Below are positions 1 through 49,263 of a stretch of DNA of 49,263 nucleotides, in pieces (positions within the stretch are counted from its first letter, which is position 1; each line of letters starts with the position of its first letter). Origin of the DNA: Saccoglossus kowalevskii (lineage: Eukaryota > Hemichordata > Enteropneusta > Harrimaniidae); NCBI RefSeq assembly GCF_000003605.2, contig NW_003113961.1, positions 323,018-372,280 on the forward strand, read 5' to 3'. The notes below the pieces were generated by a model, which did not search any database, had not been told where the DNA came from, and saw only the letters and a program-made list of their open reading frames with translations. Made by a program: the position numbers and the translations under genes.

Positions 1-43
<43 letters not shown>

Positions 44-44
44 A
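1..44. repeat. (TAAA)n microsatellite at left edge
   Basis: About eleven uninterrupted TAAA units start at the first base, so the tract probably continues outside the window. The same motif ends a LINE-like tail at 5.48-5.62 kb, so this too may be a retroelement tail. Confidence 0.9.
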
Positions 45-2477
45 TGGTCGTTTTTTATGGATTTAAGCTTATTATATGTAAACAATTCCCTGATTTTTCA
101 TTATTAATAAATAATGATATTTCAAATCAATTATACAGAAATCATAAGTTAACATGTTTGTTTTATTTATAAATAATAAGATTCAGACTATTATGTATAT
201 ATAATATATTTATGTACATTTTATTATCTATAAATAATTTTACTTTCATTACTCAAATATTTATGTGATTTATATACAAACAATTGTGTTTAGTATAAAA
301 TCAGAAAAGTGTGTAATATTATTTACATATCATGCAGCAAAATGCATTATACCATTATTTAAGTAATCTCGTTATTTGTAAATAATAATACAGACTTGTG
401 TATTTTTTATTTCATTGCTAAATAAATTTGTATAAGCGCATTGAATGTAAATAGCGAAGCGCGAACATCAATTTGTATGAATAATTGCAACTCGACGAAT
501 ATAACTTTATTTGCAAACCATGAACGTTGGTGGCGTTTTCATGAGTTATAAAAAAATGAGGGTCTCAAAATTGTTCATAAATAAATAATGCAAGCTAGAT
601 TTGTATACAAATAATACGAATATTGATACTGTTTAGACTAAATAATGAAAATTTACATTTTTTGCACACTCAGCGCAACTAAAATTATTATATAGCAAAA
701 ATGGTGATTCTGGTGTGTTAATGAAAGCTAGAAATGTTAGCACAAGGACATCGCTTCTGCATTTGAATGGTTTGCATACAATTTCTTGCAATGTAAACTG
801 TAAATTATACAATAAAACAACGTACGCACCCTTATTATTTACATATAAAAAACATAACGACTTCAACCCGACTTGACCCGGACGTTGATAACCCTGAATT
901 CCCTGTTGTTATTATTACAACCAACGCTGGGGGCAGCACACACAAAGAATCGCAAGGACACAGAACGGGATAAGTTATTTTTGATACAAGGGTTGTAATT
1001 TTAATCATAATTCAAGACAAATTAAATGCATTAAATAGAAAAAATAGCAAATTATGGTTTATTTTTAATAATATTCATGCGTAAACAGGATGAAAATTAT
1101 GATTGTTGTGCATATGGCATACATTTCATTTATGCCGTGGATTATTCTTAATGTATTTCTGAATTTATTTGTCAAAATCATTCGTTTTCAGTCATGAAAA
1201 AAAACATAAAAGAACTTCACAATGTCTTTATCGTAGTGTTGAACTTGAAACATGTTACATGAGTCATGAAATACCATATTGAAATGCGATGATTAATAGA
1301 TGAATTGGGCATCGGCCAAAGTTGTGCACTATGGGATGTCCGGTGTTTTTAGCATGGTGGCATACATCATATAACGAGTGAACAATTTTGAGGAGCACAA
1401 CAAATATCAATACTGCGCTTCGCAAAACCATGTTTATCAGTATTGGCCGTGAATAACATGTACATATACTTGTTGATGTCATGAAGAATTATAAATATGA
1501 CGTAATCTTTGTAGTGTTTTATTATTTCAGTTCTAATTAGAAAAAAAAAAGATTTGACAGTGAACAGACAAAATGTACATTCAGTTGATAAATGCAGGGA
1601 CATTTTTATCAATTTCGAGTCTATTCCACCACAACTAAGGAGTCAAAGTATATCTAAAAACGAGTATATAAAAACATAGCTGCCCTTTCTCTAATGGCTA
1701 GGGAAGCTCATACAGTTATGCAAATGAGTTAAATTTGAAAATAACCAGTCAGTGTGTAATTAGCAATCCTGACTGTTTACATCATCTGATAACCCTGGAA
1801 AAAAGAAAATAGACAAAAACTACATCGAAACTTTAGAGGATGGCAATTGTTTTTATTCTGTTTCTAAAAAAAGATTAGTCACAAGTTTGAAGAAAATGAT
1901 CAGTTGGTTTCTTGAAGAGCAGTAACTTCACAACTACCACTTTCAGCTTGAAAGTTATTGCCGGATACATGATTGAAATAAATCCCATTCCATATTCACA
2001 CACATGTGTCACTTTACTAACCGAACATTGATTCATTTCATTTCAGGGTTTGTACGGAGAACTCCTATGTACATTATAATTGTACAAACATATGTGTTAT
2101 TAAAAAAGAACACGAACTACTGAAGATGGGATTATGATGTTGTATTTGTATGGAAAATGCTTACCCTGGTTTGTGGTCTCAATAATCCTGATATTTACTA
2201 ACACTAAACACAATGCCCACTGAACAACCAGTTACTAGTAATTGATTGTTTTCGTGGATGAAAAAATACAAAAAAATGAACAAGACTAGAGAAAAACTAC
2301 AATACATACGTTATTCACTATTATTCTAAGCCATATATAAATATTGGCATCACTCTGAGAACATAACTCATCTATATCGCTCTGATACATGGTCGGTGTT
2401 ATCGAGGGTTTGCAGTGCTATAAGAGTCCATATATAAAAATAATAGTGAATATGTAATTAGATGTTACAAATGGTCA
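45..2477. other. Non-coding AT-rich stretch, no gene seen
   Basis: I see no exon with recognisable protein similarity and no convincing splice-bounded reading frame on either strand. The stretch is AT-rich with short homopolymers. It lies downstream of the four-jointed-like gene and reads as intergenic. Confidence 0.6.
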
Positions 2478-2656
2478 TTAACCTTTCATCACAACTTCAC
2501 AAAATAGTCCCACTTATAGTCTGCACTTTCCTTCAGAAGAAATGTTGTCTGTTGGCTCTAAAGTTAGGGTTAATTTCCAGAAATATTGATGAATATAAGA
2601 AAAAAAATGCAGAAAATTTGGGCGAGGTAATCTGGTCACGGTGGTGAAAAGGTTGA
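2478..2656. mobile_element. MITE-like element with TTAA-type ends, copy A
   Basis: The segment between TTAA (2478-2481) and TTGA (2653-2656) starts CCTTTCATCAC and ends GTGGTGAAAAGG, an imperfect terminal inverted repeat. The interior (TAGTCTGCACTTTCCTTCAG, then CCAGAAATATTGA) recurs at 45714-45948 in the same orientation. Copy A is about 64 bases shorter, an internal deletion. TTAA targets and inverted ends are typical of non-autonomous piggyBac-type elements; the class is inferred. Confidence 0.6.
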
Positions 2657-3872
2657 GGTAGAGAAAGTTGGTCATAAATCGCATGTCAAGGTTCGTTAGT
2701 TTATTATGTAAAACCATGAATCTATTGTCCCATTGCACATTGAAATAGCATTCTTTTGTGTGTTACAGTGGCGTATTTTGAGAAACTTGTCTTAATATTT
2801 TTTTCAAAAATCGCTATTTTTAGAACAATACCATAGAGCGCAATGTTAAACAAAAATTGCATTTTTCAACACTTTTTAAAACCCAGATTGTTGAAAAAAG
2901 TCAGGAAAACAAAAAGTACCTCATCATTAACAATATTTTATTTTTTCAGCCTGTGTCACTAGCCTACAATTTGAGATATGGCATAATATCTCTTCCATGG
3001 GAACTTATGGTAAAAGCACAGTACTGTCAAAATGGCCGCTATCCACTAAAATACAACCATGATTTTCTAGAAAATTAACCTGGTGACCTCCAATTTTTTT
3101 AAAGTCAATATTCTTATACAATTTATTACAGTACAATTTATTAAAAAATGAATAAATTCTGGGTATTTGAAATCATGAGTAGGCTTCTACCTAAAGCGTT
3201 GCCGATAGACGCAATAACAACCTACATGTCAACCGTCCACCTCACGATTATATATCTATATTTGTAAAGTTAGAGCTATATATGCGGTATATTTATCTGT
3301 ACCATACTGATATTGATTTTGAAACAAGCGATAATTTTATTGAAAATGCTTTAAAAGCCTTTTTATTGGTAACCAAACACTGTGCGCACTTATAGTAAAA
3401 AACAACATATAGTAATATTTTTGGTAAAAATACTAAAACAACATATAATAAACTTATAATAAACTTTTTTGAGTGGTGCAATAGAATGGAACGTTATTAG
3501 TGTTATCAAACGAAACAATATTTTAATTAAACAAAACTGGGAACTAATTACTAATTATAAATTAACGCCAAGAAATAGAAAATGTCGTAGTAGTTGGCTA
3601 AACTGTCCTTTTACTGGCAAAAAAACACACTATCATTTCAGTTTGTGAAATTTATGAATATTTATAAACAAAGAAAGAAATTGTTTTATTGTGTTAATAA
3701 CTCTCGTTTTTAATCAGTAAATAAAATAGCACCTAGAGTGTCGAATATCTGATACGGCGTATACTATTAATATTTTCTTATTATCGATTCAATATTCCCA
3801 CTTCATGCAAATTATGGGACTCATAGCGACGTATACAACGCGTGTAAAATACATTGTTTATTTACATGAAAT
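2657..3872. other. Non-coding stretch downstream of the FJX1-like gene
   Basis: No supported exon. It is AT-rich and probably includes the end of the FJX1-like transcript. TTTATT at 3857-3862, which reads AATAAA on the minus strand, is the nearest polyadenylation-signal candidate below the stop codon. Confidence 0.5.
3857..3862 (-). promoter_or_regulatory. Candidate polyadenylation signal of the FJX1-like gene
   Basis: Reads AATAAA on the minus strand, about 90 bases past the stop codon. It is the first canonical hexamer downstream, but such hexamers are common in AT-rich DNA. Confidence 0.3.
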
Positions 3873-3910
3873 TCGAACACGCGCTGCGCGACGACCACCG
3901 CGCTTTAATT
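3873..3910 (+). repeat. GCGC-rich repeat, copy A
   Basis: GC-rich island (CGCGCTGCGCGACGACCACC, then GCGCTTTAATT) preceded by a GTTTAT-containing flank. It matches copy B (4525-4561, opposite strand) and copy C (4798-4834, same strand). It lies just beyond the stop codon of the FJX1-like last exon, probably in its 3' UTR. Confidence 0.75.
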
Positions 3911-3951
3911 TTGCAAAGACTAAATGTACACTATCACGGGTCAGCAAATTT

Positions 3952-12298
<8,347 letters not shown>

Positions 12299-12600
12299 GT
12301 CACGGCGTATGTGCGTGTGGATGGTTAGTAAGATCTTTTGTTTCAGATCTGGCTATATTGAAGTTTGATTCATTTACCCATGAATATTTTGTGACGACAT
12401 CTGTTGTCGCTGTATGACTCTGCTGTGTCATTAATTCTTTATATTAATCCCAAAGACTTATCTTGGTCTCCTTTTTCCTGATTCAAGAAGACAAACTGAG
12501 GTATCTTATAAATACGTTCCTGAATGTTTTTTGATTCTCGGAACACTGGTACAATATATGTTCAACGGTGCATCGACACTGCTCATCCTTTTCCCGACCC
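12299..12600. other. Region upstream of the FJX1-like start codon
   Basis: Expected to hold the 5' UTR and promoter of the FJX1-like gene. I see no convincing TATA box or upstream exon. Confidence 0.4.
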
Positions 12601-12860
12601 ACTTCCTATATCACTATTTCGGTGCACAACAAGTGCATCAGACACGTCCGAACAGCGTACTTCCATATCACCGTTCGATGAACAGTGAATGTGGTTGGTC
12701 CGTGTGAACAGTCTACTTTCATCACTATTTTCGGTGAACAGTGAATGAATTTAGCACATGAGAACATTCCCACTCTGATTTGCACGTGTGAGCGGTGTAC
12801 TTGCAAACGTGAGTGCTACAATCAGTGAATGCATGTTTAAGCTCACTTCCATATCTAAGC
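12601..12860. repeat. Degenerate tandem repeat, about 57-base unit
   Basis: Units open with ACTTCCTATATCAC (12601), ACTTCCATATCACC (12659), ACTTTCATCACTA (12715), ACTTGCAAACGTG (12799) and ACTTCCATATC (12845). They share a GAACAGTGAATG-like core. The first intervals are 58 and 56 bases; later spacing drifts. Confidence 0.55.
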
Positions 12861-13149
12861 CAACTATTATCAAAAGGCACACAGCAGTATCATGTGGCGG
12901 AAATCTATATCTAGAAATATTTTTTATTCAAAGTAATATTTTTCATGAAGCTACGATCACAATTTATCAATTTATCTGTTGCCGCGGCGACGGTTGAGCA
13001 GATTTTGTTTAGACTTTCCATCTAACTAGAGTGCAGATGTCGCCGACCTGTCAAGTGTGAACGTAATTGACCCAGCTATAAAAAAGGACAGGAGCGTACT
13101 GAAGCACACAAGCTTGGTTTAAATCTGCGTGACATCTTGATAATATAGA

Positions 13150-13490
13150 AAATGACTGGCATGAAACATCTTTTAACAAAAATTCGTTAGTAGCATGTGT
13201 GGGACAAAACAGGTTAAATAAAATATCTTCACAAAATCAACAAATCTGAGAGAGGTCCACATGTAGTACCTATATATGTAATATCAAAGCAATTGAACTT
13301 GCGGTTTTCAACAAGAAGTCACAAATATCACTTTTTACCAAAATGAACAAAAATATTCATGAAAATTAGAGAATTAAAGATATCATCACGAAATGAAAAA
13401 ATATGAGAGAGATCCACAGGTAGTACCTATATATGTAATATCAAAGTAATTGGACTTGCGGTTTTCAACAAGAAGTAGAAAAGATCTAAG
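13150..13490 (+). repeat. Interspersed repeat with internal duplication, copy 1
   Basis: A segment containing GAGAGAGGTCCACATGTAGT, then AATATCAAAGCAATTGAACT and TTTTCAACAAGAAGT, is followed about 155 bases later by a second version of itself. The same two-unit structure recurs at 20765-21150 with a clearer end, so this is a dispersed element, not a local duplication. Confidence 0.65.
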
Positions 13491-13775
13491 ATTTTTATAA
13501 CGTGGACATACAAGGCAAAAATTCAGGTATTCATCCTCAACCAACCCTAAATTACATAATTTACAGATTCTCATATTCCTCGGTATGTTTAATTTACGAT
13601 CAGATTCAACCCGAAGGTTGTGGGATGATGTTCTAAGCTGGCATAGCGCAGAACGTATCTTGTTATCTTTTATTAAATGCAAATATTTTTCACATCCGAA
13701 ATAGATTTTAAAATCTCTGTATTTATCGAGTTTAGGATAGTTGTTGAGATCTGTAAACCAAGTTTGTTTATACAT
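13480..13775 (-). mobile_element. LINE C-terminal zinc-knuckle fragment
   Basis: The minus-strand frame reads L-R-T-S-S-H-N-L-R-V-E, then N-I-P-R-N-M-R-I-C-K-L-C, V-E-D-E-Y and V-C-P-R-Y-K-N-L-R. R-x-x-I-P-R-x-x-R-x-C-x-x-C...V-E-D-E...C-P-x-Y is the C-terminal Cys/His block of many non-LTR polyproteins. The frame runs into the flanking interspersed repeat. A truncated remnant. Confidence 0.75.
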
Positions 13776-15890
13776 ATCATGAACTCTTTGGGTGAATAGT
13801 TACAAAAAGTAACAGTTATCTTCCACGCCTTGGTTTAACCAAACAAAGCCAAAACCGTGCGAAAATAATAGTTCTTTGACTTGGAATTTTTTGGAATAAT
13901 TTATTGTTGAGGGACTGTGCTTATCCTATAAATGTATTCATTCTGTTCTTGTAGACATGCTAAGTTTGTGACCTTAGAGATTACCTGAGTTTTTTGGAGT
14001 GTAAATTTTCAATCGGGACATAAGGTTAAAAATGATGTCTGAATGACAAATCCAATCACTTATCGCTACAGTAAAGCAGAACTGGTTTTACCATGGAGTC
14101 AAACATTTTTAGGTGTAATTTTAAGAGAGAAGAGAAGTTACTTTATTTAAACATCGCTTTTATGGTTCTATGTTTGCGATCATCTTGTGTTCTAATCACT
14201 GGCAGTTAATTTGTTTTCAGTTTGAATTATGGAACAATTTTCAATTCAAGATTATTAATTTTAAATTTGATTTTTTATCACTTTCTGTAACTTAATAAAG
14301 ACAATGCATGCACTACAGAATTACCTACGTTTACGTTCACATCTAGACCCAACTTTCAACAGTAATTAACCCACTTATTTTAGCATAGTAATTTTTTAAT
14401 AATACCGGTAAAGTTATTTGTTAATCTTCGTTTTATTGTTGTTTAAAAGGGTGATTCCTATATTATTTTCGGGGTCTGATTAAACTCTTTTTTTGTAATT
14501 GATGTAATAATGTAAAAAAATCACGAATTTGGAAATTGACCACCTTTTAATATCATAGTAAAAATTGTTGTATTGATTTAATAAGTATATTGCTGCTGTT
14601 TTTTATTACCTCATTAGTTCTTCTAGTCACGTCTGAAGCTTTTTTTTTTATTTTTTGGAATTTTTTATTTGGATATTAGTTGATCCAGGCTGCTGACAGG
14701 GGCGTTTTCTTTACAAGATTGGATATTTTTTTTTAGGTTTTCATCAAGTTTCAAATATATTTCCTTCTCTCATTTTAAACTTGTTGTTCATATTTACTCT
14801 CCAGGCTATATAGAGGTGTTCTCAATTCTTTATTATAAGGACTAGAGCTTAATTTTATTGACATTTTATCAATGTCTTCTCCGCAGTTTGTTGGGGCCTA
14901 ATAGAGCCAACTTGCATAACATAGATGTTAATAACTAACCAACTACAGAATTATTTGGGGGTGGATGTGTTCCACCATTCAGCTTATATCTGTATACAAC
15001 CCTATACTACCGTGTTCCCACTTTGGTCGCCCAGCAAGCTTCTTAGTTTTTACAGGAAAAACTGTGCCTGCTATCCCATAGACTACTTCAGTTTCCAGGA
15101 AGTAGCGAGACTAGGGTGTAAAAATACTCCTACTTTGTCATGGTTGAAAAAAAACAAACAACAACATCAGTTGGCTGATAGTCGAAAGAAAAAAAATGTT
15201 GTTTTTGTGACGTCGATTGGTACACCCAGAAGCACAATATCATTATCAAGTGTGCAAGTTTACGTTACACCCCAAAACGGCAAGGGAGCGCATGCGAATC
15301 GCCGTATTTTCGACTTCCGGGAAAGTCCATCTTCACAGTATCCCACCATGTTTCAAATAATTACCGCTGAGGGCAGCAAACACAAGCTGGAGTACTGAAC
15401 AATCTAGTCTCCCCCAACAAAACTGATAAATAAGGGGCTGTTAACTGCAACAACACAGTCTACTACCAATATTTTAGTACCAACTGTACCAATTAATGAT
15501 ACAACATTACTACAAATGACAACCTATATTTCAAGTTTACAATGCATCCCAGAGAATGAATGTTATTAAGTAGACTCTAATTTCATGTCACCGCAGAGAT
15601 GGACTGAAATCATGTCTAGTAACTTACAACATTATATGTAAACAACACATCACATTCATACTTAACACAAGATAAAATACTAATATTTAATATAAATCAT
15701 TAGTAATTTTTATTATAAAAAAGCACTGATATGCAAAGTTTTATAAAAAAAAGTTTTGCTTAAATTTTTTAATCAAAATTTGATTGTACAATTATTAGAG
15801 TCTTGCTAGAAGAATGATTGGCGCTTGAAATGTTGCATGTAAAAAAAAGTTTGTTTTTGAGAAAAGTATTTACATGCATTTACAAGTTTT
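13776..15890. other. Intergenic, nothing supported
   Basis: AT-rich DNA with long T runs. A plus-strand frame of 157 codons at 14925-15398 has no recognisable motif and no splice or codon-use support; I treat it as chance. Confidence 0.5.
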
Positions 15891-15892
15891 AC

Positions 15893-15895
<3 letters not shown>

Positions 15896-15956
<61 letters not shown>

Positions 15957-16214
15957 NNNNNNNNNNNNNNNNNNNNNNNNNNNNNNNNNNNNNNNNNNNN
16001 NNNNNNNNNNNNNNNNNNNNNNNNNNNNNNNNNNNNNNNNNNNNNNNNNNNNNNNNNNNNNNNNNNNNNNNNNNNNNNNNNNNNNNNNNNNNNNNNNNNN
16101 NNNNNNNNNNNNNNNNNNNNNNNNNNNNNNNNNNNNNNNNNNNNNNNNNNNNNNNNNNNNNNNNNNNNNNNNNNNNNNNNNNNNNNNNNNNNNNNNNNNN
16201 NNNNNNNNNNNNNN

Positions 16215-16300
<86 letters not shown>
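15896..16300. repeat. (TA)n tract interrupted by a 258-base gap
   Basis: TA dinucleotides run from about 15896 to 15956 and from 16215 to 16300 on either side of Ns at 15957-16214. The gap is most simply a TA array the assembler could not close. The gap length need not be real. Confidence 0.95.
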
Positions 16301-16303
<3 letters not shown>

Positions 16304-17421
16304 ATAAAACACCAGTGCAATTGATATTTGCAATAACTTGCTATTGTTTGTACAGCAAACACGGTGCGAAAGAAAACTGATCCAAACTGGAAATAGAAAC
16401 TGGTGGGAGATCATTTCAAAATAGTACTTTCCATGTATTATTTTCATAATATATATATATATATACAAACTAGTTTTAACATTTTGGAAGAATTCAACGA
16501 AAACATACAAAATATAAACGTCTCTACATTCACTGCACTGGTGTGTTCACAACTAAATACATCTGTAAAGAATATAAAATAAAACAACAATGTATTCTGA
16601 ATAGTACATCAACGGGCAAAAAAAAAATGTGAAGCTTGTACTCGTAAAAAAAAAAAATCAAATTAAAAGAAAAGTTTAAGTAACAGTCAACAGGTAAAAG
16701 TTTTGTTGTTGATTATTGCATATATGTTTCAGCACTTACTATACATAATAAGTAATAATTAAAAATCACTAAAAATAGCATTTAATTTTAAATAGATGAA
16801 AAAATGAATAAGATGCTAATAAAATTCATCCATATTGACTACACATATGCTAAACAATAATAAAGTTAATGCGCCAATCATGTGTACGTAGTTGATATCT
16901 TTTAATTTAAATTTTGGTATACTGATGTTCTATCTTCTTACCATGTAACTGCACATCAAGGTGGCAAGTTTTGGAAAAGCCTGTCATTTTTTTTTCTCTC
17001 TCTTTTATTTTTTTTTAAAACTCGCTTCTGTAAACTTTATCAATTTGTAAATTAGAATGTTCTCCAATGAAAACATTATTATTTAATACGATACAAAAGA
17101 CAAAAAAATACTGAATACTAAGGATGAAATTTGTCTGAAAACTGTGAATAGAGTCTTTTCAACGAGAAAAAAAAAAATACAAAAATGACTGATATTTATT
17201 GAAGATGAGATCAATATAAAAACTGTGCCAGCCAGCCAGTGATACTGATTGTAATGACGTATTTGTGTACACAATGTACACACTGGGAAGAAGAGATTTT
17301 CAGCTATTTGCAGATCCAATTCAAAGTTCTTTAGTTATTACAAAATATTTAGTTATTGGAAAATGACCATTTGCTGGATACCTCTAAACTTCCACCCTCC
17401 CAAAGGACACTTTTAGATTCA
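16301..17421. other. 3' flank and probable 3' UTR of the EGF/CUB gene
   Basis: Contains poly-A/T runs and a short (TA)n at 16450-16464; no exon. The 3' UTR of the large minus-strand gene should run down from 17421. Confidence 0.5.
17195..17200 (-). promoter_or_regulatory. Candidate polyadenylation signal of the EGF/CUB gene
   Basis: AATAAA on the minus strand, about 220 bases after the stop codon. A further candidate lies near 17003-17010. Chance occurrence is likely in this base composition. Confidence 0.3.
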
Positions 17422-48945
<31,524 letters not shown>

Positions 48946-49074
48946 CTGTAATAATAATAGAATTTTTTATGTACATGTTATCAAAAACAATTGTTTATGC
49001 TAATAATGATGAGTATGGCACATAAGGTAAGCTTTTCTCTCCATCAATTCTGGACCATATGCAAAACTCGTCCT

Positions 49075-49256
49075 GAATGTGCTATCCAGGATAAATTGAG
49101 AATTCGTACCATATCATATCCTATGTCTTCGCATCACACCACAATACATTGCGTCGCATCACAATGTATCATATCGCATTGAATCTCATCACACCACAAT
49201 GTATCCAATTGCATAACATTACAATGCATCGCATCATATGCACCACACCACAATTT
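49075..49256. repeat. Degenerate CATCACACCACAATGTAT-type repeat
   Basis: Variants of CATCACACCACAATACATT, CATCACAATGTATCATAT and CACCACACCACAAT recur up to the right edge with spacing of about 20-50 bases. A degenerate minisatellite in the intron upstream of e63. Confidence 0.55.
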
Positions 49257-49263
49257 ATTACAA

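Noticed and set aside
2462-2738. Small frames on both strands
   Set aside because: They lie within the TTAA-type MITE that is repeated at 45.7 kb, so the similarity is of a non-coding repeat.
14925-15398. 157-codon plus-strand frame
   Set aside because: No recognisable domain, no signal peptide, low complexity in places and no splice context. The length is within what chance gives in a window of this size.
15806-16510. Long frames of alternating Ile-Tyr across the first gap
   Set aside because: Pure translation of (TA)n and N; not coding.

Overview
The window is eukaryotic, from an invertebrate animal. It is AT-rich, has phase-consistent spliceosomal introns with GT/AG borders, carries decayed LINE and MITE-like repeats, and has two assembly gaps (258 N at 15957-16214 and 504 N at 36967-37470). 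The protein families (four-jointed kinase, long Notch-like EGF/CUB membrane proteins) are metazoan. The repeat load and gene style fit a marine deuterostome or lophotrochozoan, but the sequence alone does not decide the phylum.

Layout. 1-3.9 kb: no gene recognised; one microsatellite and one TTAA-flanked MITE. 3.95-12.3 kb, minus strand: a five-exon gene for a four-jointed (FJX1)-type Golgi kinase. Its large introns hold LINE remnants at 8.4-9.5 kb. Its second exon is one base out of frame, or uses an internal acceptor. 12.3-17.4 kb: intergenic, with a degenerate minisatellite, a LINE tail fragment, a (TA)n tract broken by a gap, and the 3' UTR of the next gene. 17.4 kb to the right edge, minus strand: a very large gene. 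I resolve 63 exons, about 7.84 kb of coding sequence or roughly 2,610 residues, and its start lies beyond the window.

The large gene encodes a type I membrane protein. From N to C it reads: at least 44 EGF-like domains with eight cysteines; a transition zone of domains with seven and six cysteines; a CUB domain; ordinary six-cysteine and calcium-binding EGF domains interleaved with two four-cysteine mini-EGF domains; a Gly-rich stalk; one transmembrane helix; and a short basic tail. Each domain is one symmetrical phase 1-1 exon, mostly exactly 123 bases. I call the exons e1 (last) to e63 (most 5' in the window).

The main novelty candidate is this eight-cysteine EGF array. Relative to an ordinary EGF, one extra Cys lies four residues before the fifth Cys, and the second replaces the conserved Gly of the C-x-x-G-aromatic-x-G-x-x-C end. 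Exons e16-e20 show every combination: neither extra Cys, first only, second only, both. From e29 to e46 the array has a clear three-exon higher-order period, and the ordinary EGF block near the C-terminus has its own three-exon period. The introns carry several repeat families, including a TTAA-flanked element of about 1.2 kb with 175-235 bp inverted arms around the second gap.

The two genes share a strand and both products pass through the secretory pathway, but nothing in the sequence links their functions.
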